From assembly GCA_963971535.1 (NCBI GenBank), contig OZ020586.1:74506949-74570948 (forward strand): a stretch of DNA of 64,000 bases. Reading direction: 5' to 3'. This DNA comes from Notolepis coatsorum (Eukaryota > Chordata > Actinopteri > Aulopiformes > Paralepididae). Below are positions 41,863 through 53,496 of the stretch, piece by piece; within the stretch, counting starts at the first letter, position 1, and each line of letters begins with the position of its first letter. The position numbers were made by a program, and so were the translations under genes. The notes under the pieces were generated by a model that saw nothing but the letters and a program-made list of their open reading frames with translations, was not told the DNA's origin and searched no databases.

Positions 41863-42352
41863 TCAGCCATTTTGAAATCCAAGATTATGCAGGTTATATT
41901 TATCCTATCCCAAAAATGACCTCATATTTGAATTCCCCATTAAGAAACACATCATTTAGACATATTGCATGTTAGGAATTCCTTCAGATTCATGTTATCA
42001 TCCATGTATGGCCAAGGGGTGAAAAATGGTAAAATCGGCCATTTTGAAATCCAAAATGATGTAGGTTAGAGTTATCCTATCCCAAAAATGAACTCATATT
42101 TGAATTCCCCATTAAGAAACACATCATTTAGACACCTTGCATGTTATGATTTCCTTCAGATTCATGTTGGCATCCATGTATGGCCAAGGGGTGAAAAATT
42201 GTCAAATCGGCCATTTTGAAATCCAAAACAATGTAGGTAGGAGTTATCCGATTAGAAAAATAATCCCATATTTGAATTCCCCACAAAAAATCACGTATTT
42301 TAGACACCCCACTCGATTGATTTTCCAAAAAAAAAAAATATGGCCCGCCCTA
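41863..42352 (-). repeat. Right terminal inverted repeat
   Basis: Inverted counterpart of 38774-39262, with the same 172-bp subrepeat structure, ending TATGGCCCGCCCTA next to the 9-bp duplication. Confidence 0.9.
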
Positions 42353-42361
42353 GCGTCCCGT

Positions 42362-43470
42362 CCAGCAGAGGTCGCCATCACCCAGCACGCGCCTCCAGCC
42401 CGCTACTGCCCCCCTGCCTAACACAGCTTGCTAGCTCCTGGGACGAGAGCGTTCGACGCCATCTTGGCTAAGTACACTGGCACTTCGGTGACCAGGATCC
42501 TATCGTACATTACACAGTGTGTCGCGGCCTACGGGCGAAGCTAATGGTTGCTAACCACAGTGCATAGGGGTACCCCATAAACATTACATGCCGGCATTAG
42601 TTAGGACTTTTGTTTGGTAAAGTGGGCCCACCTTTTTCATTTCCTTTGAGTGTGATAACGTGTATGTTCTTTAATATTACTTTCCCATCTATTTAACCCT
42701 TCCCCTCTTGGGGGTAAACGTAACGCTGCCATATAAGTAAAGCCTAAAAAGAGGTATTATTATTGGTACTAGCCCAGACGTGGGTAAGGAGTCCAGTATA
42801 TTGAAGTCTACAATATCTGGGTCTATTAACTTTGGGTCTGCAATACCTGAGTCTATACTGTGTGGGTGTACATTATAAGTGTTTGCAAGGTATTGAATTA
42901 CAACTTGAGTAATAGTAGAACTACCTTCCATTTGACCCATTGCTATTAAATATTTGTAGATGACCAGTCTTTAAATAACAGTAAAGGATGTAGATGGGAG
43001 TCTTGTGTGCGTGTCAATTACTGAGCCTTAACATTAACCCTTTTGGTGCGGGTAACGTTAATACACTTAACCCTTTCCTACCCAACTTCCCCTTTCAGCT
43101 ATTAAGGTCTCTAATGTCACCGAGGGAGGGTACTGCTTGCGGGAGGAACGAATCTACTTATTTACATATCAGTCACTAGGTGTGGGAGGGTTAACGGAGG
43201 TATTGGGGGAAGTGAGAGCAAGTTGGGGAGTACTGCTGACCGCCCCGGAAAGGCGAGGAAGACCAGAGTACCAGACCAGGTTGGTAAATCCCGGGCCCCA
43301 TCCACTCTCACTGCCGGCCTCCAGTTTGACGCTCCAGGCCCAAAGACGAGGGTGCAGTCAGACAGAGCTCTACTGTGTCCCGCTACCCAGTGACGGTGCA
43401 CACCCGTTCCCACGAAGCAGGGATAATCCACCCTGCTACATAGGGTTATAGGATAACCACGATATGTGGC
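42362..43470. other. Unassigned sequence right of the transposon
   Basis: No recognised gene. Near 43441 the phrase AGGGTTATAGGATAACCAC is the inverted form of sequence at 37735-37752 in the DIRS-like element, suggesting a second DIRS-like end here. The open frame at 43162-43560 (minus) has no known motif. Confidence 0.35.
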
Positions 43471-43489
43471 GCTGAATGGTATCAACACC

Positions 43490-43723
43490 TTAACTGCTGC
43501 ATCCTGAGATACTTTCTTCCAAGAGTTTGGATGGAGATGTGTCCGGAAGCTTTGTCTCAATGTTCTCTGTAAAGGGGTTCTTTATCCAGAGTAACTTGGT
43601 GATCATTTTCTGTATTTTCTTTAAATACTGATTTTCAGTTTTTGAGAAATGGTCAAAGTTATCCAAATATGCTATTTTTATGGAAAACAGTGCAGCTGCA
43701 ACAGATAGCACTTTAGTTGTCAT
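43490..43723 (-). pseudogene. hAT transposase internal fragment (probable)
   Basis: 77 codons with KIAYLDNFDHFSKTENQYLK and LLWIKNPF, in the style of the region before the hAT C-terminus. It lies near the right TIR of the shell, on the same strand as the fragment at 30244. Confidence 0.5.
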
Positions 43724-43924
43724 TTTATATATATATTTTTTTATCTCAAGGCTCCCCTGTCAGCTCTCTGAGGCCCCCTAGTGGGCCGCGGCACCCCTGT
43801 TGAGAACCGCTGCACTAGAGGTCTACTCTCCTCCAGTTTCTTGGGGGGGCAGTGTGGCCGAGCTCTCGAGAGACCGAGCATGCTGGTCAATTTAATCTGT
43901 GATTATCACATGCCCTCCTCACCA

Positions 43925-44297
43925 TAGACCTGTTCGCTGTACGTCAGACTCAGTGTACGCATCAAGGGGTCAAAAGTAACGTAATCCTGGTCAGAACAAC
44001 GGGGCAGACTACAATATATTAGCATTTTTTAGCCATGCTAGCGATCTAAACAATCAATCCATGCCAAAGCTAGATATGTAAAAGCTGAAAGACTCACACT
44101 CTCAACCATGCTGATTTGGCTAAATGACATCCAACCGTTTTTGTTTTAAACAACTTTTAGTCAGGGGAGTGTCATGTTTTCTCCATAGAGCCCATCATAC
44201 TTTTTAGCACAGGTCCAAGGGAACTTAGTCACGTGACTCAGTTGGTATTGCTGATTGGCTCGAACACTGTATGTTGTTTATACAGCGAACAGGTCTA
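43925..44297. mobile_element. MITE, TAGACCTGTTCGCTGT family, copy 2
   Basis: Same inverted ends and body as 13317-13714 but in opposite orientation, with TA next to each end. Confidence 0.85.
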
Positions 44298-44657
44298 TAG
44301 GTGGCCTAAGGTTCAGGGGGCCACTTATCTTATCCTAACAACCCCCCCCCCCACACACACACACACACTGGCTAAACTAGTGATTCTCAAACTGTGGGAT
44401 GCAGACAAATGTGGAGAGGAGACATTGGGTCTCATTCCCGAATATTTTCCAAAGAGTTCTTGTTGTGTCCTCACATTACAGGTTGAAGCTGTACTTCCCA
44501 AGAGTCTCCACTATGGGGCGTAGTTGATACAATGCCATGTTATGCATACAGAAGGAAGTGCAAAAGAAGAGTACACGATGCTGTATGATGATACCCTGCT
44601 GTACCATGCTCGTACCTTGCTATGCTTAACTAAAAGGCTAAAGAGTAATCCTGCTTC
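44298..44657. other. Unassigned sequence before the satellite
   Basis: A C/AC run (44342-44370) and a 25-bp segment (44419-44442) found inverted at 60721-60745. No gene is seen. Confidence 0.4.
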
Positions 44658-47600
44658 CTGAGCTGACTTCACTGTGTTCTTGCTGAGTAATGTAAGTTAG
44701 TACTCAATCCATTGTATATTTTGATAATTGTTTGTTCTTAATCAATCAGGCTCTCTTCAACCCCATTGGGTTTGACTTGAGCAGCCTGTGGTAATTAGTC
44801 CAATCAGTCAGAGGCAAAGCTTGTTAAATACATTTGCCTGTGCACACATTTCTCTAAAACCTGAGCTGACTTCACTGTGTTCTTGCTGAGTAATGTAAGT
44901 TAGTACTCAATCCATTGTATATTTTGATAATTGTTTGTTCTTAATCAATCAGGCTCTCTTCAACCCCATTGGGTTTGACTTGAGCAGCCTGTGGTAATTA
45001 GTCCAATCAGTCAGAGGCAAAGCTTGTTAAATACATTTGCCTGTGCACACATTTCTCTAAAACCTGAGCTGACTTCACTGTGTTCTTGCTGAGTAATGTA
45101 AGTTAGTACTCAATCCATTGTATATTTTGATAATTGTTTGTTCTTAATCAATCAGGCTCTCTTCAACCCCATTGGGTTTGATTTGAGCAGCCTGTGGTAA
45201 TTAGTCCAATCAGTCAGAGGCAAAGCTTGTTAAATACATTTGCCTGTGCACACATTTCTCTAAAACCTGAGCTGACTTCACTGTGTTCTTGCTGAGTAAT
45301 GTAAGTTAGTACTCAATCCATTGTATATTTTGATAATTGTTTGTTCTTAATCAATCAGGCTCTCTTCAACCCCATTGGGTTTGATTTGAGCAGCCTGTGG
45401 TAATTAGTCCAATCAGTCAGAGGCAAAGCTTGTTAAATACATTTGCCTGTGCACACATTTCTCTAAAACCTGAGCTGACTTCACTGTGTTCTTGCTGAGT
45501 AATGTAAGTTAGTACTCAATCCATTGTATATTTTGATAATTGTTTGTTCTTAATCAATCAGGCTCTCTTCAACCCCATTGGGTTTGATTTGAGCAGCCTG
45601 TGGTAATTAGTCCAATCAGTCAGAGGCAAAGCTTGTTAAATACATTTGCCTGTGCACACATTTCTCTAAAACCTGAGCTGACTTCACTGTGTTCTTGCTG
45701 AGTAATGTAAGTTAGTACTCAATCCATTGTATATTTTGATAATTGTTTGTTCTTAATCAATCAGGCTCTCTTCAACCCCATTGGGTTTGATTTGAGCAGC
45801 CTGTGGTAATTAGTCCAATCAGTCAGAGGCAAAGCTTGTTAAATACATTTGCCTGTGCACACATTTCTCTAAAACCTGAGCTGACTTCACTGTGTTCTTG
45901 CTGAGTAATGTAAGTTAGTACTCAATCCATTGTATATTTTGATAATTGTTTGTTCTTAATCAATCAGGCTCTCTTCAACCCCATTGGGTTTGACTTGAGC
46001 AGCCTGTGGTAATTAGTCCAATCAGTCAGAGGCAAAGCTTGTTAAATACATTTGCCTGTGCACACATTTCTCTAAAACCTGAGCTGACTTCACTGTGTTC
46101 TTGCTGAGTAATGTAAGTTAGTACTCAATCCATTGTATATTTTGATAATTGTTTGTTCTTAATCAATCAGGCTCTCTTCAACCCCATTGGGTTTGACTTG
46201 AGCAGCCTGTGGTAATTAGTCCAATCAGTCAGAGGCAAAGCTTGTTAAATACATTTGCCTGTGCACACATTTCTCTAAAACCTGAGCTGACTTCACTGTG
46301 TTCTTGCTGAGTAATGTAAGTTAGTACTCAATCCATTGTATATTTTGATAATTGTTTGTTCTTAATCAATCAGGCTCTCTTCAACCCCATTGGGTTTGAT
46401 TTGAGCAGCCTGTGGTAATTAGTCCAATCAGTCAGAGGCAAAGCTTGTTAAATACATTTGCCTGTGCACACATTTCTCTAAAACCTGAGCTGACTTCACT
46501 GTGTTCTTGCTGAGTAATGTAAGTTAGTACTCAATCCATTGTATATTTTGATAATTGTTTGTTCTTAATCAATCAGGCTCTCTTCAACCCCATTGGGTTT
46601 GATTTGAGCAGCCTGTGGTAATTAGTCCAATCAGTCAGAGGCAAAGCTTGTTAAATACATTTGCCTGTGCACACATTTCTCTAAAACCTGAGCTGACTTC
46701 ACTGTGTTCTTGCTGAGTAATGTAAGTTAGTACTCAATCCATTGTATATTTTGATAATTGTTTGTTCTTAATCAATCAGGCTCTCTTCAACCCCATTGGG
46801 TTTGATTTGAGCAGCCTGTGGTAATTAGTCCAATCAGTCAGAGGCAAAGCTTGTTAAATACATTTGCCTGTGCACACATTTCTCTAAAACCTGAGCTGAC
46901 TTCACTGTGTTCTTGCTGAGTAATGTAAGTTAGTACTCAATCCATTGTATATTTTGATAATTGTTTGTTCTTAATCAATCAGGCTCTCTTCAACCCCATT
47001 GGGTTTGATTTGAGCAGCCTGTGGTAATTAGTCCAATCAGTCAGAGGCAAAGCTTGTTAAATACATTTGCCTGTGCACACATTTCTCTAAAACCTGAGCT
47101 GACTTCACTGTGTTCTTGCTGAGTAATGTAAGTTAGTACTCAATCCATTGTATATTTTGATAATTGTTTGTTCTTAATCAATCAGGCTCTCTTCAACCCC
47201 ATTGGGTTTGATTTGAGCAGCCTGTGGTAATTAGTCCAATCAGTCAGAGGCAAAGCTTGTTAAATACATTTGCCTGTGCACACATTTCTCTAAAACCTGA
47301 GCTGACTTCACTGTGTTCTTGCTGAGTAATGTAAGTTAGTACTCAATCCATTGTATATTTTGATAATTGTTTGTTCTTAATCAATCAGGCTCTCTTCAAC
47401 CCCATTGGGTTTGATTTGAGCAGCCTGTGGTAATTAGTCCAATCAGTCAGAGGCAAAGCTTGTTAAATACATTTGCCTGTGCACACATTTCTCTAAAACC
47501 TGAGCTGACTTCACTGTGTTCTTGCTGAGTAATGTAAGTTAGTACTCAATCCATTGTATATTTTGATAATTGTTTGTTCTTAATCAATCAGGCTCTCTTC

Positions 47601-50600
47601 AACCCCATTGGGTTTGACTTGAGCAGCCTGTGGTAATTAGTCCAATCAGTCAGAGGCAAAGCTTGTTAAATACATTTGCCTGTGCACACATTTCTCTAAA
47701 ACCTGAGCTGACTTCACTGTGTTCTTGCTGAGTAATGTAAGTTAGTACTCAATCCATTGTATATTTTGATAATTGTTTGTTCTTAATCAATCAGGCTCTC
47801 TTCAACCCCATTGGGTTTGACTTGAGCAGCCTGTGGTAATTAGTCCAATCAGTCAGAGGCAAAGCTTGTTAAATACATTTGCCTGTGCACACATTTCTCT
47901 AAAACCTGAGCTGACTTCACTGTGTTCTTGCTGAGTAATGTAAGTTAGTACTCAATCCATTGTATATTTTGATAATTGTTTGTTCTTAATCAATCAGGCT
48001 CTCTTCAACCCCATTGGGTTTGACTTGAGCAGCCTGTGGTAATTAGTCCAATCAGTCAGAGGCAAAGCTTGTTAAATACATTTGCCTGTGCACACATTTC
48101 TCTAAAACCTGAGCTGACTTCACTGTGTTCTTGCTGAGTAATGTAAGTTAGTACTCAATCCATTGTATATTTTGATAATTGTTTGTTCTTAATCAATCAG
48201 GCTCTCTTCAACCCCATTGGGTTTGATTTGAGCAGCCTGTGGTAATTAGTCCAATCAGTCAGAGGCAAAGCTTGTTAAATACATTTGCCTGTGCACACAT
48301 TTCTCTAAAACCTGAGCTGACTTCACTGTGTTCTTGCTGAGTAATGTAAGTTAGTACTCAATCCATTGTATATTTTGATAATTGTTTGTTCTTAATCAAT
48401 CAGGCTCTCTTCAACCCCATTGGGTTTGATTTGAGCAGCCTGTGGTAATTAGTCCAATCAGTCAGAGGCAAAGCTTGTTAAATACATTTGCCTGTGCACA
48501 CATTTCTCTAAAACCTGAGCTGACTTCACTGTGTTCTTGCTGAGTAATGTAAGTTAGTACTCAATCCATTGTATATTTTGATAATTGTTTGTTCTTAATC
48601 AATCAGGCTCTCTTCAACCCCATTGGGTTTGACTTGAGCAGCCTGTGGTAATTAGTCCAATCAGTCAGAGGCAAAGCTTGTTAAATACATTTGCCTGTGC
48701 ACACATTTCTCTAAAACCTGAGCTGACTTCACTGTGTTCTTGCTGAGTAATGTAAGTTAGTACTCAATCCATTGTATATTTTGATAATTGTTTGTTCTTA
48801 ATCAATCAGGCTCTCTTCAACCCCATTGGGTTTGACTTGAGCAGCCTGTGGTAATTAGTCCAATCAGTCAGAGGCAAAGCTTGTTAAATACATTTGCCTG
48901 TGCACACATTTCTCTAAAACCTGAGCTGACTTCACTGTGTTCTTGCTGAGTAATGTAAGTTAGTACTCAATCCATTGTATATTTTGATAATTGTTTGTTC
49001 TTAATCAATCAGGCTCTCTTCAACCCCATTGGGTTTGACTTGAGCAGCCTGTGGTAATTAGTCCAATCAGTCAGAGGCAAAGCTTGTTAAATACATTTGC
49101 CTGTGCACACATTTCTCTAAAACCTGAGCTGACTTCACTGTGTTCTTGCTGAGTAATGTAAGTTAGTACTCAATCCATTGTATATTTTGATAATTGTTTG
49201 TTCTTAATCAATCAGGCTCTCTTCAACCCCATTGGGTTTGATTTGAGCAGCCTGTGGTAATTAGTCCAATCAGTCAGAGGCAAAGCTTGTTAAATACATT
49301 TGCCTGTGCACACATTTCTCTAAAACCTGAGCTGACTTCACTGTGTTCTTGCTGAGTAATGTAAGTTAGTACTCAATCCATTGTATATTTTGATAATTGT
49401 TTGTTCTTAATCAATCAGGCTCTCTTCAACCCCATTGGGTTTGATTTGAGCAGCCTGTGGTAATTAGTCCAATCAGTCAGAGGCAAAGCTTGTTAAATAC
49501 ATTTGCCTGTGCACACATTTCTCTAAAACCTGAGCTGACTTCACTGTGTTCTTGCTGAGTAATGTAAGTTAGTACTCAATCCATTGTATATTTTGATAAT
49601 TGTTTGTTCTTAATCAATCAGGCTCTCTTCAACCCCATTGGGTTTGATTTGAGCAGCCTGTGGTAATTAGTCCAATCAGTCAGAGGCAAAGCTTGTTAAA
49701 TACATTTGCCTGTGCACACATTTCTCTAAAACCTGAGCTGACTTCACTGTGTTCTTGCTGAGTAATGTAAGTTAGTACTCAATCCATTGTATATTTTGAT
49801 AATTGTTTGTTCTTAATCAATCAGGCTCTCTTCAACCCCATTGGGTTTGATTTGAGCAGCCTGTGGTAATTAGTCCAATCAGTCAGAGGCAAAGCTTGTT
49901 AAATACATTTGCCTGTGCACACATTTCTCTAAAACCTGAGCTGACTTCACTGTGTTCTTGCTGAGTAATGTAAGTTAGTACTCAATCCATTGTATATTTT
50001 GATAATTGTTTGTTCTTAATCAATCAGGCTCTCTTCAACCCCATTGGGTTTGATTTGAGCAGCCTGTGGTAATTAGTCCAATCAGTCAGAGGCAAAGCTT
50101 GTTAAATACATTTGCCTGTGCACACATTTCTCTAAAACCTGAGCTGACTTCACTGTGTTCTTGCTGAGTAATGTAAGTTAGTACTCAATCCATTGTATAT
50201 TTTGATAATTGTTTGTTCTTAATCAATCAGGCTCTCTTCAACCCCATTGGGTTTGACTTGAGCAGCCTGTGGTAATTAGTCCAATCAGTCAGAGGCAAAG
50301 CTTGTTAAATACATTTGCCTGTGCACACATTTCTCTAAAACCTGAGCTGACTTCACTGTGTTCTTGCTGAGTAATGTAAGTTAGTACTCAATCCATTGTA
50401 TATTTTGATAATTGTTTGTTCTTAATCAATCAGGCTCTCTTCAACCCCATTGGGTTTGACTTGAGCAGCCTGTGGTAATTAGTCCAATCAGTCAGAGGCA
50501 AAGCTTGTTAAATACATTTGCCTGTGCACACATTTCTCTAAAACCTGAGCTGACTTCACTGTGTTCTTGCTGAGTAATGTAAGTTAGTACTCAATCCATT

Positions 50601-53136
50601 GTATATTTTGATAATTGTTTGTTCTTAATCAATCAGGCTCTCTTCAACCCCATTGGGTTTGACTTGAGCAGCCTGTGGTAATTAGTCCAATCAGTCAGAG
50701 GCAAAGCTTGTTAAATACATTTGCCTGTGCACACATTTCTCTAAAACCTGAGCTGACTTCACTGTGTTCTTGCTGAGTAATGTAAGTTAGTACTCAATCC
50801 ATTGTATATTTTGATAATTGTTTGTTCTTAATCAATCAGGCTCTCTTCAACCCCATTGGGTTTGATTTGAGCAGCCTGTGGTAATTAGTCCAATCAGTCA
50901 GAGGCAAAGCTTGTTAAATACATTTGCCTGTGCACACATTTCTCTAAAACCTGAGCTGACTTCACTGTGTTCTTGCTGAGTAATGTAAGTTAGTACTCAA
51001 TCCATTGTATATTTTGATAATTGTTTGTTCTTAATCAATCAGGCTCTCTTCAACCCCATTGGGTTTGATTTGAGCAGCCTGTGGTAATTAGTCCAATCAG
51101 TCAGAGGCAAAGCTTGTTAAATACATTTGCCTGTGCACACATTTCTCTAAAACCTGAGCTGACTTCACTGTGTTCTTGCTGAGTAATGTAAGTTAGTACT
51201 CAATCCATTGTATATTTTGATAATTGTTTGTTCTTAATCAATCAGGCTCTCTTCAACCCCATTGGGTTTGATTTGAGCAGCCTGTGGTAATTAGTCCAAT
51301 CAGTCAGAGGCAAAGCTTGTTAAATACATTTGCCTGTGCACACATTTCTCTAAAACCTGAGCTGACTTCACTGTGTTCTTGCTGAGTAATGTAAGTTAGT
51401 ACTCAATCCATTGTATATTTTGATAATTGTTTGTTCTTAATCAATCAGGCTCTCTTCAACCCCATTGGGTTTGATTTGAGCAGCCTGTGGTAATTAGTCC
51501 AATCAGTCAGAGGCAAAGCTTGTTAAATACATTTGCCTGTGCACACATTTCTCTAAAACCTGAGCTGACTTCACTGTGTTCTTGCTGAGTAATGTAAGTT
51601 AGTACTCAATCCATTGTATATTTTGATAATTGTTTGTTCTTAATCAATCAGGCTCTCTTCAACCCCATTGGGTTTGACTTGAGCAGCCTGTGGTAATTAG
51701 TCCAATCAGTCAGAGGCAAAGCTTGTTAAATACATTTGCCTGTGCACACATTTCTCTAAAACCTGAGCTGACTTCACTGTGTTCTTGCTGAGTAATGTAA
51801 GTTAGTACTCAATCCATTGTATATTTTGATAATTGTTTGTTCTTAATCAATCAGGCTCTCTTCAACCCCATTGGGTTTGACTTGAGCAGCCTGTGGTAAT
51901 TAGTCCAATCAGTCAGAGGCAAAGCTTGTTAAATACATTTGCCTGTGCACACATTTCTCTAAAACCTGAGCTGACTTCACTGTGTTCTTGCTGAGTAATG
52001 TAAGTTAGTACTCAATCCATTGTATATTTTGATAATTGTTTGTTCTTAATCAATCAGGCTCTCTTCAACCCCATTGGGTTTGACTTGAGCAGCCTGTGGT
52101 AATTAGTCCAATCAGTCAGAGGCAAAGCTTGTTAAATACATTTGCCTGTGCACACATTTCTCTAAAACCTGAGCTGACTTCACTGTGTTCTTGCTGAGTA
52201 ATGTAAGTTAGTACTCAATCCATTGTATATTTTGATAATTGTTTGTTCTTAATCAATCAGGCTCTCTTCAACCCCATTGGGTTTGATTTGAGCAGCCTGT
52301 GGTAATTAGTCCAATCAGTCAGAGGCAAAGCTTGTTAAATACATTTGCCTGTGCACACATTTCTCTAAAACCTGAGCTGACTTCACTGTGTTCTTGCTGA
52401 GTAATGTAAGTTAGTACTCAATCCATTGTATATTTTGATAATTGTTTGTTCTTAATCAATCAGGCTCTCTTCAACCCCATTGGGTTTGATTTGAGCAGCC
52501 TGTGGTAATTAGTCCAATCAGTCAGAGGCAAAGCTTGTTAAATACATTTGCCTGTGCACACATTTCTCTAAAACCTGAGCTGACTTCACTGTGTTCTTGC
52601 TGAGTAATGTAAGTTAGTACTCAATCCATTGTATATTTTGATAATTGTTTGTTCTTAATCAATCAGGCTCTCTTCAACCCCATTGGGTTTGATTTGAGCA
52701 GCCTGTGGTAATTAGTCCAATCAGTCAGAGGCAAAGCTTGTTAAATACATTTGCCTGTGCACACATTTCTCTAAAACCTGAGCTGACTTCACTGTGTTCT
52801 TGCTGAGTAATGTAAGTTAGTACTCAATCCATTGTATATTTTGATAATTGTTTGTTCTTAATCAATCAGGCTCTCTTCAACCCCATTGGGTTTGATTTGA
52901 GCAGCCTGTGGTAATTAGTCCAATCAGTCAGAGGCAAAGCTTGTTAAATACATTTGCCTGTGCACACATTTCTCTAAAACCTGAGCTGACTTCACTGTGT
53001 TCTTGCTGAGTAATGTAAGTTAGTACTCAATCCATTGTATATTTTGATAATTGTTTGTTCTTAATCAATCAGGCTCTCTTCAACCCCATTGGGTTTGACT
53101 TGAGCAGCCTGTGCTAATTAGTCCAATCAGTCAGAG
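44658..53136 (+). repeat. 203-bp satellite array, 41 full + 1 partial copies
   Basis: Unit starts (CTGAGCTGACTTCACTGTGT) recur at exactly 203-bp steps from 44658 to 52981, so there is no indel across 8.3 kb. Each unit has a CCAAT motif (AGTCCAATCAGTCAGAGG), a TATA-like TTGTATATTTTGATAA and ATTGGGTTT, and stops in all frames. The only recurrent difference I see is C or T in GGGTTTGAYTTGAGC. The last unit has a private G-to-C change (CCTGTGCTAATTA) and breaks off at 53136, where the LINE begins. Confidence 0.97.
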
Positions 53137-53496
53137 ACTAGCCCCCTACAGGTGTGGGACAATATTCAATAGGGATTTAAGTGTAGTCTATCGAAGCGCC
53201 AGCAGAGCGCCGGCGACCGACTAAGACAGACAAAGACTTGGAGTTTTCCTGCTGGAGTTACCCGAGGAGGCAACCGAGTGCACTAGAGTATCTACTGCCC
53301 CTCACCTGCCCTCCTCTAGCAGGCCACTCCTTTGTACCTGCATTTTCTGGTCTTGCCTTGTTAGCTTGTCAACTTACTCGACCCACTGGTTTTAGCTCAT
53401 TAGCTAAACCTTCAATCGGCTTCATACACATAGCCTTTAGCAGTTGATCCATAGTACTTCGTATCTTTATTTGTTCCTGCTCTACCTGGTGTAAGC

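Larger units (their letters stand above)
38774..42352 (+). mobile_element. Unassigned DNA transposon, 9-bp TSD, ~490-bp TIRs
   Basis: The ends TAGGGCGGGCCATA and TATGGCCCGCCCTA are flanked by a perfect 9-bp target duplication GCGTCCCGT (38765-38773, 42353-42361). The inverted repeats run about 490 bp (38774-39262 and 41863-42352). Each is built of 172-bp direct repeats (GGGGAATTCAAATATG at 38846, 39018 and 39190), giving arrays of likely protein-binding sites in inverted order at the two ends. Between them is one long ORF (39246-41276). Total 3,579 bp. I recognise the protein as belonging to a family of uncharacterised animal proteins but cannot name its superfamily. Confidence 0.9.
29922..43812 (-). 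mobile_element. hAT-like shell containing ~13 kb of nested DNA
   Basis: The ends CAGGGGTTCTCAACC (29924) and, reversed, CAGCGGTTCTCAACA (43812) are hAT-type TIRs, and CACTAGAG stands at 29914-29921 and 43813-43820 as a likely 8-bp duplication (two extra bases AG precede the left TIR). hAT transposase pieces remain on the minus strand at both ends. A segment at 30110-30200 is an inverted copy of 43600-43690. Everything between is later insertion: DIRS-like region, MITEs and the 9-bp-duplication transposon. Confidence 0.55.

Noticed and set aside
44658-53136. CRISPR-like or rDNA-like array
   Set aside because: There are no spacers: the whole 203-bp unit repeats, and it does not resemble 5S rRNA or any tRNA. 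The host is a vertebrate.
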